NCBI RefSeq assembly: GCF_026191675.1
Contig: NZ_JAKRRY010000008.1
Span: 62,001-126,000 of the forward strand
Direction: 5' to 3'
Source: Vibrio qingdaonensis
GTDB lineage: Bacteria; Pseudomonadota; Gammaproteobacteria; Enterobacterales; Vibrionaceae
Length of the DNA stretch: 64,000 nucleotides
The position numbers and the translations under genes were made by a program. Below, piece after piece: positions 9,218 through 18,824 of the stretch (position 1 is its first letter; each line of letters opens with the position of its first letter). The notes under the pieces are model-generated. The model had not been told where the DNA came from. It saw nothing but the letters and a program-made list of their open reading frames with translations, and searched no databases.

Positions 9218-10750
9218 ATGAAACTGAAGCACTTGTACATTGAAGAGCATGAATCAATACAGGTCTCTGACAATAGAGTCATTGATTCTGTTCATACAAA
9301 ACTGTTTAGAAAAGCAGACAAGAGTGAAGTCATCGAATTTACTAAATTCGTTAATTACCTAAAAACTTTGACTGGAAAAAACGGTAAGCCACTAAAACCA
9401 AACACCATGCTTACGTACAGTAATGCGGTCATAAGGTTTATTGATTACTTGCATGAAGCCGATATAAAGTTTCAGTTTGATCAAGCAGACCTACATTACG
9501 TATCCAGAGTCATAAACAATTATCCGTACTACTTGTCTAAAAACGACAATCTTATCGAAGATGCCTTGCTCAACACTCTTAGAGAAAAAATGGATGGCTA
9601 CAAGCCCAACCTCGGGAATAATGCTGTTAACCTTCATGCAGTTGGTGTCGATCACTTTTTAAAATTTAGTGAACGTGAAGCTAAAGCTTTTCACACTCGA
9701 TTTGCGAGAGAGAATGGATTCTCACTCAATGACTTCAACTATCAACCTGCCTTTGCCGAAGTTTGGAACAACAACAAAGTTAGCCAAGCGGAAAAACTTC
9801 ACTGGCAAAACAATACATTGTTAGGTGGGATCATAGGTGCTAACAATTACAGCGGACTGTCAGAAAGAGTACTTAAGCGACTACAATCGGAAGATGCTGA
9901 AATCCGATCTTATTGTGAAATGACGCAAGAACAAATTCGTGACCTTTTATCATTACCATCATTAAGTAAACGGGAAAGATTACTTTATGCATTAATACAT
10001 GCAACGGGTTTACGGATTAGTGAAGCCTTAATGCTTCAATTTAGTCACATAGACTTTACCAATCGATTGATTTACATGAAGAAAATCGATTTTCGTGGTT
10101 TAACACTAATCGAAAAACAATCTTGCAAGTCCGAAAAGGGAAGAAGCACTAAAGATGATATTGTCCACCTCTTTGGTGATGCTGAGGAAGTTTTCTGGCT
10201 TGCATTAGAAGACTATCTCGGATCTAGTGAGTTTTGCTCAACCTTCAGTCACGACTTTATCTTTGTATTCCAAAAGGGATCTCGTAAAGGCCGCCCTCTC
10301 CTTTTAGTTAATCAAGCCAGAAGAAACAAACGCAGTCTCAGCAACATAGAAAAAAAATATAAGCTAGCCCTCAACAAAATTGGTGTGTCGTACATCTATG
10401 GATTTCATTTGGCTAGACACACTCTCATCAATTACCTATTAAACGAGTATCCCACAATAGAAGAAATGGAAGACGGAAGCCAAAGGATAAAATTTGGATT
10501 AGAAGTTCAAATAGTGAAAAAACTTATTGGGCATGAGTCACTTAATAGTACTTTACGTTACATTAAGATTGATGAAGATAAAGTAAAAGATGAACATGCC
10601 AAAGCACGTATCTTAGCTCGTATAGGCAATTTATCTCATGAAACAACAGCCTTGATCGAACAAAAGTTGTATCACGAAGAGCAAGCTAAAAAAATCAATC
10701 TAAAACTAACTCAAATCGAAAATTTCAGTGCAGAGGCTAACAATGTTTAA
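9218..10750 (+). CDS. gmtY: Tyrosine recombinase, GmtY-like
   Basis: 510 residues. The C-terminal catalytic domain of a phage-integrase family recombinase is clear: Arg in ATGLRISEAL (about 262), HLARHTL box II (His/Arg about 396-399), and LIGHESLNSTLRYIKID with the nucleophilic Tyr at about 446. The N-terminal 130 residues form a SAM-like DNA-binding region (FTKFVNYLKTLTGKNGKPLKPNTMLTY). First of five head-to-tail genes; its stop overlaps the next start. It presumably catalyses integration into nrdD together with the next gene. The GmtY name rests on gene order and remembered family traits, not on a search. Confidence 0.8.
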   Translation: MKLKHLYIEEHESIQVSDNRVIDSVHTKLFRKADKSEVIEFTKFVNYLKTLTGKNGKPLKPNTMLTYSNAVIRFIDYLHEADIKFQFDQADLHYVSRVINNYPYYLSKNDNLIEDALLNTLREKMDGYKPNLGNNAVNLHAVGVDHFLKFSEREAKAFHTRFARENGFSLNDFNYQPAFAEVWNNNKVSQAEKLHWQNNTLLGGIIGANNYSGLSERVLKRLQSEDAEIRSYCEMTQEQIRDLLSLPSLSKRERLLYALIHATGLRISEALMLQFSHIDFTNRLIYMKKIDFRGLTLIEKQSCKSEKGRSTKDDIVHLFGDAEEVFWLALEDYLGSSEFCSTFSHDFIFVFQKGSRKGRPLLLVNQARRNKRSLSNIEKKYKLALNKIGVSYIYGFHLARHTLINYLLNEYPTIEEMEDGSQRIKFGLEVQIVKKLIGHESLNSTLRYIKIDEDKVKDEHAKARILARIGNLSHETTALIEQKLYHEEQAKKINLKLTQIENFSAEANNV

Positions 10751-13700
10751 TATCAGCAATCAAGTTATTTTCCCTAATGGGGAGCAGCAAGCTAACAATC
10801 AAATACCTATTATTGCTAATGCATTAGCAAATGATGTTCATGATTTTTTCACTGATGTAGGCGTTGAAAAAAAGTACGACCTAAGCAACTCCGCACTTGT
10901 CGGCACTAACATTTCAAATGGCGTTGCAGATGCTCGCTGGGCAATTATTGAACTTAAACAAAATATAATAATCACAGCGCAAGAATTATATCAACTTGCA
11001 TGCATTGGTGATGGTACTACGAACTACAAAGTTAATGAGCAAAGAGCCAACGATCCACTACACAAGCAGCATTTAGCAGCTACTGAATTCATAAAAAAAG
11101 CCAAATATTTAGCTTCAAAAATGGGCGTGAATGAAGAGATTTTAACAAGCAATTTATTCAGTAATCTAATTCACTTATCAAGGTGTTTATTAATTCGCCT
11201 ATGGCGATCTGGGCATATTATTCTGCCGATTTCACATACTATTGTGTCTAACAACCTACACTCTTTTGTTACGTTTAAAGCCAATAATAGACGAAATACC
11301 CCCCCTATGTTTGGGGCTACAGATGAGTACGTCAAAAATCTATCTGCCAAATTTGAAGCGATTTTTTTTGGGTACGAGAGTGCAAACCTGATTGAGCGTG
11401 AGATTGTAAAAGTTAACCGAGAAGAAGCTAAACTTGGCATTAATTCCACTAACTTTTTACTTTACTGCGGTCAAGTAACTGAAACTCTAGATTTAAGCAG
11501 TTTTGATGAAGTAACCCGACTAAGCGTGCTTTGGAAAGAACTTAACCACAAAAAGCAATCCCATTTAGCAATTCTCAAACAATTAACTGATTCAGTTAAG
11601 CCTTTTGAAGGCTTTAGCTCTGGGCTAACAAACTTAAAACGCATTTGCACAGGCTCACTGAATTTTTTTCACACAGACTCTCTTCAAAGTCACAGTAGAA
11701 AGCTCACAGAAACAGTAAAAAATGAAATAAAAGTTGCCCTGAGTCCCTGTGAATTCGATTTTAGTGCAGTTTTGTTCGATAAAGATGAACAAGCTTTGTT
11801 CGATTTTGTTGTTAGTAACAATGTGAACGTAGTCAATAAAGCCTTGAATGATACATTAGATGTAAATTTTAAACATTGGGATGAATATCAGCACCAAAGT
11901 TTCAAAAGACAAGCAACTACAAAGTCAGCGCAAACACAATACACTGCGGGCTGGAATACAATAAGACGGTATTTGCTCTATGTAGCGGCTTGGATAGAAA
12001 TGTTCCCAGATGTAGCTAAATCTCAATCAATTACGATACCCGAAACGCTAAAGCTTCTTGACCGAGAAACGTTCGTTATACGTAGTTTTTCTAATCTGGA
12101 TATTGATAATGAAACTTGGCCTCGAACCCTTTCAGATTTTTTATTACAACAATCGGAGCAACTCCCAACGAGCGTAAGAAGTTGTATATTAAGTATTAAT
12201 GAAAATTTCGCTTTAGATCAACAACACGTACCTAGCCAAGCAGTGATTTTATCCAAGGAGTTTACTCAACATTGGCATAAGCACTGTAATGGTATTGCTC
12301 TTGGGGCGCATAATGAATCAGTTAAACAAACGATTTCTCGTGAAGAGTTTCCATTTCTACTAGAGACCGCTTATTCACTTGAAAGCTTGGGAATGTATCT
12401 TCAACAACGAATCCTAGAGGGCTATACACATACTTTACTTGGCTTCACATCCATGTCAACACTACCAAAAGCGAATCCGTATTCATTTATCGACCTAAAA
12501 CCAAAACGTTCGACCCGACTTGGAGAGTTTACACTCAACTATCAGAACACTAGTCCTATTCGTCTTGCCATCCCCCTCAAAGCATATCAACTTAAGAAGG
12601 GGACTGCTGTAGTAACAAATGATTTACAAATACAAAACCTTCGAAATCAAGTGTTTTCTGAGCCAGTCGCTGGCTATACCCCAATAGCTTGGTACTTAAA
12701 TGATAGTTTAGAGTATCAGTACTTCCGTTTAGATCAGCCCTCCTCAACACTATCAAATCCCTTCTGTATGAATAAAACATCAAAAGTACACATTGATGGT
12801 AAAAATATATCAATTCCTTTACTAGGTCCAATTCGAGGAGCGACAGTAGCCTTAGAACAAGGGATTCGACATATACATATCCGACATCTAGATGCGCGAC
12901 ATTTTGATAAGTATGCAACAGATAACACTGATGTTACTCACCTACTTGTACAAACGGAAAAGACGAACAAACGACCTTGGAAAGCCCCCTCTCATCAGGA
13001 TGTTATTAGTATTCTGAGGTCTGAAAGGGAGTTTTTAAGACTACGAACAGATAGAAATATCGGTGATCTAATCAAGTACAGTTCTTCAAATCAAGAAATT
13101 GACGTTCTATTTCGAAATGCAGCAGGAAAAGATTTTGGAGAACAACAGTGGAATGGTGTCTGGGATAATCTACTTTTATTAGCTCAACAGCTAATAAATA
13201 CACACTGTGGTGAGTATGTTAATAATTGTCAATTCGTTAAAATGGTTCCATTGACACCTGATGATCCAATGACTTATCTCAACTTTGTTAATAAATTAAC
13301 TGCTCAGAATTCTCATGTAAAACGTTCATTTGTTGATGAAAGCAAATTGCATAAACACAAGTTTGATGGGATAGGACACAGAATCAAGTTAATGCCTATC
13401 GTAACACCTCATGGCTCACGAACTACATTTGTTTCACACCGTATAGGACATATGCCACTACATCTATTGGCGAGGACAGTTAACCAGAGTGGCAAGACAG
13501 CGGTTTACTACGGAGTTGAGAATGCTGAAGAAACAAAAGCATTATTCGAATCGAGCCGACAGGCATTAAAAATAATCAAACGCACGGATAGTAATGAAAG
13601 CGTACGAATATCTAGTAAAGCTGTTTCATCAAAAGTCGAAGATGCATTTCTACAATCGCCTTCAGAAGCGATGAATCTTTACGGCATGACTTCTATACCG

Positions 13701-14555
13701 TTAGTCGTGATTGATAAAGAAGGAAACGAGATACAAAAAAAGACTGGCTTAGACCTACTATCATCGACCCCACACTCAATGATTGCATTTGCAGATACTC
13801 ATATATGTGTCCATAACCTCGAATGCCCAGCCGAAATTGTTGATGAAAATGGAGGCTTTCAACGTTGTGGTGTTTGCAGGATTAAAATATGCCATATTGA
13901 TAATCTTGTATCGATATCAGCAATGATGGAAAAGTTAGAAATAGATGAAACACTGACTGGTGAGGAATTGAAAAGCTTAAACTCCAATTCAGATTTGGAC
14001 AGTAATTTCGTCAAGCAAGAGAAAAAACGATTAAAGCAGAAGATTGATGTTATTAGTAGTGAAAAAATTGGGTGGGCAATTGCTCAAGAAGCTGTTGAAA
14101 CACAGCGACAAAGACTACTTGGAACTAAAAATAATCAGCATAGCCGTTTTATGATTCCCGCACCTACATTGCTGAAAGAAAGCATTAAATGTGAAAAAGT
14201 TCAACAAAAGGTTGCTGAAATATTCTTCAACCATGCACTCACTACGGATGATATTCCTTCTCTCAGATCCGATAAGCTCAGAGTTGTCATGGCTCGGCTA
14301 ACACAAAAAGTACAGTACCTGTCAATGAGTGCAAGCTCACAGCAAAGACAGCAGCTAGCAATAAGCTATCAAGAACAAAACTTAAGCCCAGACCATATTT
14401 TAGCGCCAATACTTGCGATGATCGATGCTGGAATTATCAACAAAAAGCAGATAATTGAGACTCTGGACACTGAGCTTATTAATAAACCTGTTCCACAGAA
14501 AAGCCTTGTTCAGAATCAAATAATCAAAACGTTGGAGAGTATAGAACATGCCTAG
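10743..14555 (+). CDS. gmtZ: Very large second tyrosine recombinase-like protein, GmtZ-like
   Basis: 1270 residues from the ATG at 10743 (AGAGG 6 nt upstream); a GTG at 10728 is possible. It overlaps the end of the preceding recombinase. Near the C-terminus lies TPHGSRTTFVSHRIGHMP followed by ARTVNQSGKTAVYYGVE, which fits the HxxR...Y pattern of tyrosine recombinases (about residues 889-921). The rest has no motif I can name. A cysteine cluster at about residues 1020-1050 (HICVHNLEC...RCGVCRIKIC) may bind zinc. The C-terminal 200 residues look helical. A large partner recombinase next to a normal-sized one is the hallmark of the gamma-mobile-trio arrangement. Confidence 0.7.
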   Translation: MFNISNQVIFPNGEQQANNQIPIIANALANDVHDFFTDVGVEKKYDLSNSALVGTNISNGVADARWAIIELKQNIIITAQELYQLACIGDGTTNYKVNEQRANDPLHKQHLAATEFIKKAKYLASKMGVNEEILTSNLFSNLIHLSRCLLIRLWRSGHIILPISHTIVSNNLHSFVTFKANNRRNTPPMFGATDEYVKNLSAKFEAIFFGYESANLIEREIVKVNREEAKLGINSTNFLLYCGQVTETLDLSSFDEVTRLSVLWKELNHKKQSHLAILKQLTDSVKPFEGFSSGLTNLKRICTGSLNFFHTDSLQSHSRKLTETVKNEIKVALSPCEFDFSAVLFDKDEQALFDFVVSNNVNVVNKALNDTLDVNFKHWDEYQHQSFKRQATTKSAQTQYTAGWNTIRRYLLYVAAWIEMFPDVAKSQSITIPETLKLLDRETFVIRSFSNLDIDNETWPRTLSDFLLQQSEQLPTSVRSCILSINENFALDQQHVPSQAVILSKEFTQHWHKHCNGIALGAHNESVKQTISREEFPFLLETAYSLESLGMYLQQRILEGYTHTLLGFTSMSTLPKANPYSFIDLKPKRSTRLGEFTLNYQNTSPIRLAIPLKAYQLKKGTAVVTNDLQIQNLRNQVFSEPVAGYTPIAWYLNDSLEYQYFRLDQPSSTLSNPFCMNKTSKVHIDGKNISIPLLGPIRGATVALEQGIRHIHIRHLDARHFDKYATDNTDVTHLLVQTEKTNKRPWKAPSHQDVISILRSEREFLRLRTDRNIGDLIKYSSSNQEIDVLFRNAAGKDFGEQQWNGVWDNLLLLAQQLINTHCGEYVNNCQFVKMVPLTPDDPMTYLNFVNKLTAQNSHVKRSFVDESKLHKHKFDGIGHRIKLMPIVTPHGSRTTFVSHRIGHMPLHLLARTVNQSGKTAVYYGVENAEETKALFESSRQALKIIKRTDSNESVRISSKAVSSKVEDAFLQSPSEAMNLYGMTSIPLVVIDKEGNEIQKKTGLDLLSSTPHSMIAFADTHICVHNLECPAEIVDENGGFQRCGVCRIKICHIDNLVSISAMMEKLEIDETLTGEELKSLNSNSDLDSNFVKQEKKRLKQKIDVISSEKIGWAIAQEAVETQRQRLLGTKNNQHSRFMIPAPTLLKESIKCEKVQQKVAEIFFNHALTTDDIPSLRSDKLRVVMARLTQKVQYLSMSASSQQRQQLAISYQEQNLSPDHILAPILAMIDAGIINKKQIIETLDTELINKPVPQKSLVQNQIIKTLESIEHA

Positions 14556-15216
14556 TCGAAAAGAGTTGATGCTTCTTCGTTTGAAGCTTTTAAGGGACAC
14601 AGTTAGTAAAATTGAACGTTCTAAAAAGCTCTACAGTAAAGTGAAAAATTTGGATCATCTTGCAAAAATGACTGTTGAGATCATGACGGAGGATCATGCA
14701 CAGGATGCTATTGGTTACTCTACCCTGCTTAAACATAGCGGGCAATATCGAGGTGTTCTTGAAGAATCACTATCAAAAATATCGAAGCTAAATGCTAGTT
14801 CACTTTCAAGCAGAAATAAGCAACATGGCAACTTGTCGATACTGGACTCAGCACCGTCAAATTGGGTTGCTGAAAAGGCTCTTTTGCAGTGTAAAATCAG
14901 CAACTTAAATGAAAAACTAACAAAGTCTCATCAACGAAATGAACAGCTTGAGTTAACATTAGCGCAAATAGATCAACAACTTGGAAATGGAAATACGGAC
15001 GTAACAGGGAATAATACGGAGAACGAGACTAGAAAAATGTGCCATTCAATGGCACATCTCCTAGATTGGTTAAATAGTTCAGATCTAGGAGTCATTTATG
15101 ATCAAAACAACAATACAATTACGGACATTTACGGTGAAGTTATCGTAAATAGCCAGTACCTAACCCCTTATTCTGATTGGCAGTCTAGCAGAGAGCATGG
15201 AGGAAATAATGAATAA
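14548..15216 (+). CDS. Coiled-coil protein, third member of the recombinase trio (GmtX-like)
   Basis: 222 residues, overlapping the preceding stop by 8 bp. N-terminal helices rich in Lys/Arg (RKELMLLRLKLLRDTVSKIER) are followed by a central coiled coil (about residues 105-150, KISNLNEKLTKSHQRNEQ). By position it corresponds to GmtX, but the following 169-residue gene has a similar helical character and could equally hold that role. No enzymatic motif was seen. Confidence 0.55.
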   Translation: MPSRKELMLLRLKLLRDTVSKIERSKKLYSKVKNLDHLAKMTVEIMTEDHAQDAIGYSTLLKHSGQYRGVLEESLSKISKLNASSLSSRNKQHGNLSILDSAPSNWVAEKALLQCKISNLNEKLTKSHQRNEQLELTLAQIDQQLGNGNTDVTGNNTENETRKMCHSMAHLLDWLNSSDLGVIYDQNNNTITDIYGEVIVNSQYLTPYSDWQSSREHGGNNE

Positions 15217-15718
15217 GAGCTTCCCCAAATGTACTTTAACCGCAGAACAGAAGGCACTAAAAGGACCAGCAAAGAGTAAACTTTATCGCCAGTTGTATGA
15301 TGATTGTATCGAAAAAATGAAGTTAAAAGGTTTTTCCTTTCCAAGAGATAAAAATAATGCACTAGGTATCAATGTCTCAGAACTTGCACGGTGGTGTGGA
15401 TTCAAAAGCCGTCAAACAATCAACGATAATTCGTATATTCAAGCCAGAATTAAACAAGACATCATTGAGCTAGGCATTAGTAACAGCACTCTAAATTCGT
15501 CAAGTAATGAGAACCAAACTATAGAGACCGACAGCTCAACAATAGACACCCATAAAATCAATAAGTTACAAGAAAAAATCTCAAGCCAAGAGCTAATAAT
15601 TCAAGATCTAGAAGCGCAATTATTAGCTTGTAAAGCTCATAGGAACAACATAGAAGGAACTCACTTAAGACAAGTAGAAAATATGCTTTTGTGCGGAGGG
15701 CGTAGTTTTGCAAACTAA
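15209..15718 (+). CDS. Small HTH/coiled-coil protein of the recombinase operon
   Basis: About 169 residues from the ATG at 15209, chosen because GGAGG lies 5 nt upstream; the frame is open from 15197. The segment INVSELARWCGFKSRQTINDN (about residues 45-65) has the spacing of a helix-turn-helix. The C-terminal half is a coiled coil (INKLQEKISSQELIIQDLEA). It overlaps both neighbours, so it is translationally coupled in the recombinase operon. A recombination directionality or DNA-bridging factor is a guess. Confidence 0.6.
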   Translation: MNKSFPKCTLTAEQKALKGPAKSKLYRQLYDDCIEKMKLKGFSFPRDKNNALGINVSELARWCGFKSRQTINDNSYIQARIKQDIIELGISNSTLNSSSNENQTIETDSSTIDTHKINKLQEKISSQELIIQDLEAQLLACKAHRNNIEGTHLRQVENMLLCGGRSFAN

Positions 15719-18041
15719 TTTTGTTGTCACAAGTTGTCAAAAAGACGAACTAAAAGAAGTTTACCAGATATATGCTAAGTGCTTAAAATCTCAGAAAAGG
15801 TTATGCATCGTCATAAACACAGAACTTGTATATAAAGCGCCAGAACCCGCAGAAATTTGGCAATTCACTCCTTCTAACAAACCATATGCAACAAAATACT
15901 GTCTACATTATCAAACCAATGCGATTCAACCGCGATTCGATTTGATAATGACGTTTGATAAAGAGTTATCTTTGCTAGAATGTGGTAATGCCCCCTTTAC
16001 TCTCCCCCAATTACTTGGTCACCTTTTAGATAAACATCCTACTTTCAATCGTTTAGGTTGCAAACGTAAGCGACTAGAGAAAACAATAAAAGCAGCGGGA
16101 AGTGCTAGGAAATTCATCAAAATACTCACTGAACAAAATCTATCTGCTCTAAGTGTCGCATTTAACAACCCCAAAAGAGCACTTGCTGTAATGCAAGCAT
16201 TCAGCAGTCTAGTAAACGAATTCGATTACATCGAATTCATTCAATTTACTGGGTATGATATTAAAACTGCAAAGTATTTGTATCAACTATTGGGTATCAA
16301 AGCGAAACAATCATTACAACAAAATCCCTACCTTCCGATTCAATTTGGCGCAAAGTTCGTAAACGCATGGGGGGTGGCAGAAAGAATAAATAAACAGTCA
16401 CCCTGTTCCCCCAAATACCGATTTCTAGGCGCTATAGATACAGTGGTATATCGAGCCTTAGCTAATGGTCATACAGCCATTCCTATTGACGAATTCAATC
16501 AAAAGCTTGGCTCACTCATCAATAAAAATAATGTAGATAATGCTGTTCAAATTGCATTAAGTGAACGAACTCTATGCAAGTCTTCAGATGAAACAGCGTA
16601 CCAGGGCATTGGCGTTGCTTATATTGAATCTAAGACCGAGATGTCGATACAAAGGTTAATCAAACAAGCCGACTTCTATCTATCACAATCACGATTTAAC
16701 CAATTGATCAGTGAGTTTAATATCCTCGTTAACTTTGCACTTACTCATGAGCAAGTGAACTTAGTCGAAAAAGCAACCACCCAACACTTGACAGTTGCGC
16801 AAGGAGTAAGCGGCAGTGGTAAAAGTACCGCACTATCCGCTATAAAGTATATTTGTAATCATGATGAACGTGACTCGTATTATCTTGCCCTTTCTGCTGT
16901 GGCAACAAAGCGCATTCGAAAAAGCCTTATAAAACACAAAGTAACTAGGGAAAAACGCAAAGGATTAGTCGCAAAAACAGTGATGGAAGAATGCTGTTTT
17001 ACTCTACGCTCATTCATTAATAAACTGACATCAAGCAGGCTCAAGCTTAAAAATAACTGTTTAATTGTTGTCGATGAAGCATCAATGTGTGATTTATCTA
17101 TCACTTCAGAGCTTCTACATGCGCTTGAGAGCCACGATGCTGACTTTTCACTCCTGATGGTCGGTGATGTTGCCCAAGTTGCTCCTGTAGGTTTTGGTGC
17201 TGTTTTTCAGCCTCTGGTCGAAGCAAGAATTAACTATGTTGAGCTAACATCATCATTACGCCAAAGTACGAATAATCCAATTCAAAATTTTGCTACGCTA
17301 GTAAGAACTGTTGGTCATAAAGATACTAAACTGAATGAGCATGAAATAGATTTCAAAAAAGAACCCAATGCACACCTACCACCTTATCAATCAAAATTAA
17401 ATAATGGAGTATTTAAACTTGCATGTACAAACCAAGATATCCCTGCTATATGCTCAAAATTACTCATAGCTTTAGGAATCTATGAAACTCAAATCATCAC
17501 TCCTTTCTCGACTTATAAACAGTTTGTTTCGGTTGATGAGATAAACGAAGCATGCATGCTTACTATCAACCCCGAAGGACGTAAAACATTTGGTTTTAGA
17601 CAAGGTGATAAAGTTATCGTAACACGCAATAATGAAGAGCTAGGATTATACAATGGCGATATGGGGGTAGTTCTGCGCATCGTGCATGAGTATAACAGTG
17701 CAAAAAAATTAATAAAAAAATTGATATGTAATCTCAACGAAACACAGATCGAATTAGATGAAGAACATATTGCTCAAGTAGGCTTAAATCATAGTTATGC
17801 TGTTACGATACACAAAGCGCAAGGATCTGAATTCAAATATACTATTGTGGTCATACCATCTTGGGATAGCGCACTAATCGAAAATAGCCTAATTTACACA
17901 GCTCTTACTCGTAGTACTGAAGCAACTATTTTTGTCGGCGATATCCAGGCATTAAATCGTGCAATTAATCGCACACCAAATGCTAAATCGCGATATTTAG
18001 GTTTTACTCCGCCTGTAGGTGAGCAGTTCAGAGTATCTTAG
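15708..18041 (+). CDS. RecD2-like superfamily 1 DNA helicase
   Basis: 777 residues from a TTG start at 15708, with GGAGGG 7 nt upstream. The helicase core has Walker A GVSGSGKST (about 366), Walker B VVDEASMCD (about 456), GDVAQVAPVG (motif III) and the UvrD-C2 motif VTIHKAQGSEFKYTIVVIP (about 702). The N-terminal part has the RecD2-style LLGIKAKQSLQQNPY and VAERI segments. As the last gene of the recombinase operon, it probably processes island DNA during excision, transfer or repair; a direct role in integration is not shown. Confidence 0.8.
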   Translation: MQTNFVVTSCQKDELKEVYQIYAKCLKSQKRLCIVINTELVYKAPEPAEIWQFTPSNKPYATKYCLHYQTNAIQPRFDLIMTFDKELSLLECGNAPFTLPQLLGHLLDKHPTFNRLGCKRKRLEKTIKAAGSARKFIKILTEQNLSALSVAFNNPKRALAVMQAFSSLVNEFDYIEFIQFTGYDIKTAKYLYQLLGIKAKQSLQQNPYLPIQFGAKFVNAWGVAERINKQSPCSPKYRFLGAIDTVVYRALANGHTAIPIDEFNQKLGSLINKNNVDNAVQIALSERTLCKSSDETAYQGIGVAYIESKTEMSIQRLIKQADFYLSQSRFNQLISEFNILVNFALTHEQVNLVEKATTQHLTVAQGVSGSGKSTALSAIKYICNHDERDSYYLALSAVATKRIRKSLIKHKVTREKRKGLVAKTVMEECCFTLRSFINKLTSSRLKLKNNCLIVVDEASMCDLSITSELLHALESHDADFSLLMVGDVAQVAPVGFGAVFQPLVEARINYVELTSSLRQSTNNPIQNFATLVRTVGHKDTKLNEHEIDFKKEPNAHLPPYQSKLNNGVFKLACTNQDIPAICSKLLIALGIYETQIITPFSTYKQFVSVDEINEACMLTINPEGRKTFGFRQGDKVIVTRNNEELGLYNGDMGVVLRIVHEYNSAKKLIKKLICNLNETQIELDEEHIAQVGLNHSYAVTIHKAQGSEFKYTIVVIPSWDSALIENSLIYTALTRSTEATIFVGDIQALNRAINRTPNAKSRYLGFTPPVGEQFRVS

Positions 18042-18138
18042 GTGGATTAGCCTAGACTCAACCTGTCTGTTTCCATATTACGATATAATCAAATCTGGCA
18101 GATTAGTTCTATAGCCCACTAACAGAGGGGGCTGTGAT

Positions 18139-18399
18139 TTAGACCCCCTCGCGCCCTGATCTTGACTTAGCTTGCCATTCTTGTAATTCAGGGTCATTAC
18201 GTTGCGAGTCAAAATCCGTATTAGCCATTAAGTCTTTGATGTCAAACTTTGGTTTTTTATCCAATGCCTTCACAAAGAACCCGTCCTCTTTACGGATTAG
18301 CGTGACTTTAGAACCTGGCTTCAGTTGCATTTCAGCTAAGAATTCATCTGGAATAACAATTCCTGTCGAACTTTCAATTTTTATGAGAATTGTTTCCAT
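18139..18399 (-). CDS. AbrB/MazE-type SpoVT-AbrB domain protein
   Basis: 86 residues. The N-terminal half is a swapped-hairpin AbrB domain (TGIVIPDEFLAEMQLKPGSKVTLI). The C-terminal tail LMANTDFDSQRNDPELQEW is the kind that wraps a toxin in MazE-like antitoxins. AGAGG sits just upstream of the ATG. There is no toxin gene on either side: downstream is the convergent helicase end 98 bp away, and upstream is an XRE regulator gene. So it is either an orphan antitoxin or a free-standing regulator. Confidence 0.8.
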   Translation of the reverse strand: METILIKIESSTGIVIPDEFLAEMQLKPGSKVTLIRKEDGFFVKALDKKPKFDIKDLMANTDFDSQRNDPELQEWQAKSRSGREGV

Positions 18400-18490
18400 C
18401 TATACCTCTAACAGCCATACTGCATGCTTGTATAATGTAATTTAAAGCCTGAAATCGCCCTACAGTTCGTTTGATAGACGGCTCTATACA

Positions 18491-18742
18491 TTATTCAGAC
18501 CTTTCTTGTATTGATTCAAAAATTTCTTCATCACAGGGCAATAAGTCCTGTACAGGACATTCTAAGACGTAAGCGCACAAATAAACCTTCTCTAACGCCA
18601 CGTTGGTTTCACCTCTCTCTAGATTTCCGACATAGGTCTTACTTAGACCACTGAATTTTGCCAGATCGCCCTGCAACCATCCTTTTTCTTTTCTCTTTTC
18701 AGCAACTTTTCTACCGAAGCTAACTGCTATTTCTTTTTTCAT
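18491..18742 (-). CDS. XRE-family regulator resembling restriction-modification controller (C) proteins
   Basis: 83 residues from the ATG at 18742; the frame is open to 18754. A single HTH domain covers almost the whole protein (FGRKVAEKRKEKGWLQGDLA, then GLSKTYVGNLERGETNVAL). The size and fold match C proteins that time restriction-modification expression. It is divergent from the gene at 18825, and a mirrored pair of operators lies between them. The type I hsd operon is 6.7 kb away in its promoter-proximal part, so direct control of hsd is not evident here. Confidence 0.85.
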   Translation of the reverse strand: MKKEIAVSFGRKVAEKRKEKGWLQGDLAKFSGLSKTYVGNLERGETNVALEKVYLCAYVLECPVQDLLPCDEEIFESIQERSE

Positions 18743-18753
18743 TTTAATTCTCA

Positions 18754-18771
18754 AACCAATTATAGTTGGTT
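18754..18771. promoter_or_regulatory. Putative operator 1 of the XRE regulator
   Basis: AACCAATTATAGTTGGTT, near-palindromic with AACCAA / TTGGTT arms. It overlaps the region just upstream of the XRE start, which suits negative autoregulation. Confidence 0.75.
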
Positions 18772-18781
18772 TTTTCGTTCA

Positions 18782-18799
18782 AACCAACTATAATTGGTT
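18782..18799. promoter_or_regulatory. Putative operator 2 of the XRE regulator
   Basis: AACCAACTATAATTGGTT, the exact reverse complement of operator 1, centred 28 bp from it. The mirrored pair covers the divergent promoter region, so one regulator probably controls both genes. Confidence 0.75.
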
Positions 18800-18824
18800 T
18801 CGTTGTCGATTTTGGAGTTATTGT

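Noticed and set aside
15708..18041. Helicase as a conjugative relaxase (TraI-like)
   Set aside because: Helicase motifs are clear, but no relaxase domain with a catalytic tyrosine and HUH motif is visible at the N-terminus.
18125..18150. GC-rich hairpin GAGGGGG / CCCCCTC as terminator between the helicase and AbrB genes
   Set aside because: No T-run on either strand, and one arm lies in the last codons of the AbrB-like gene; stays unproven.
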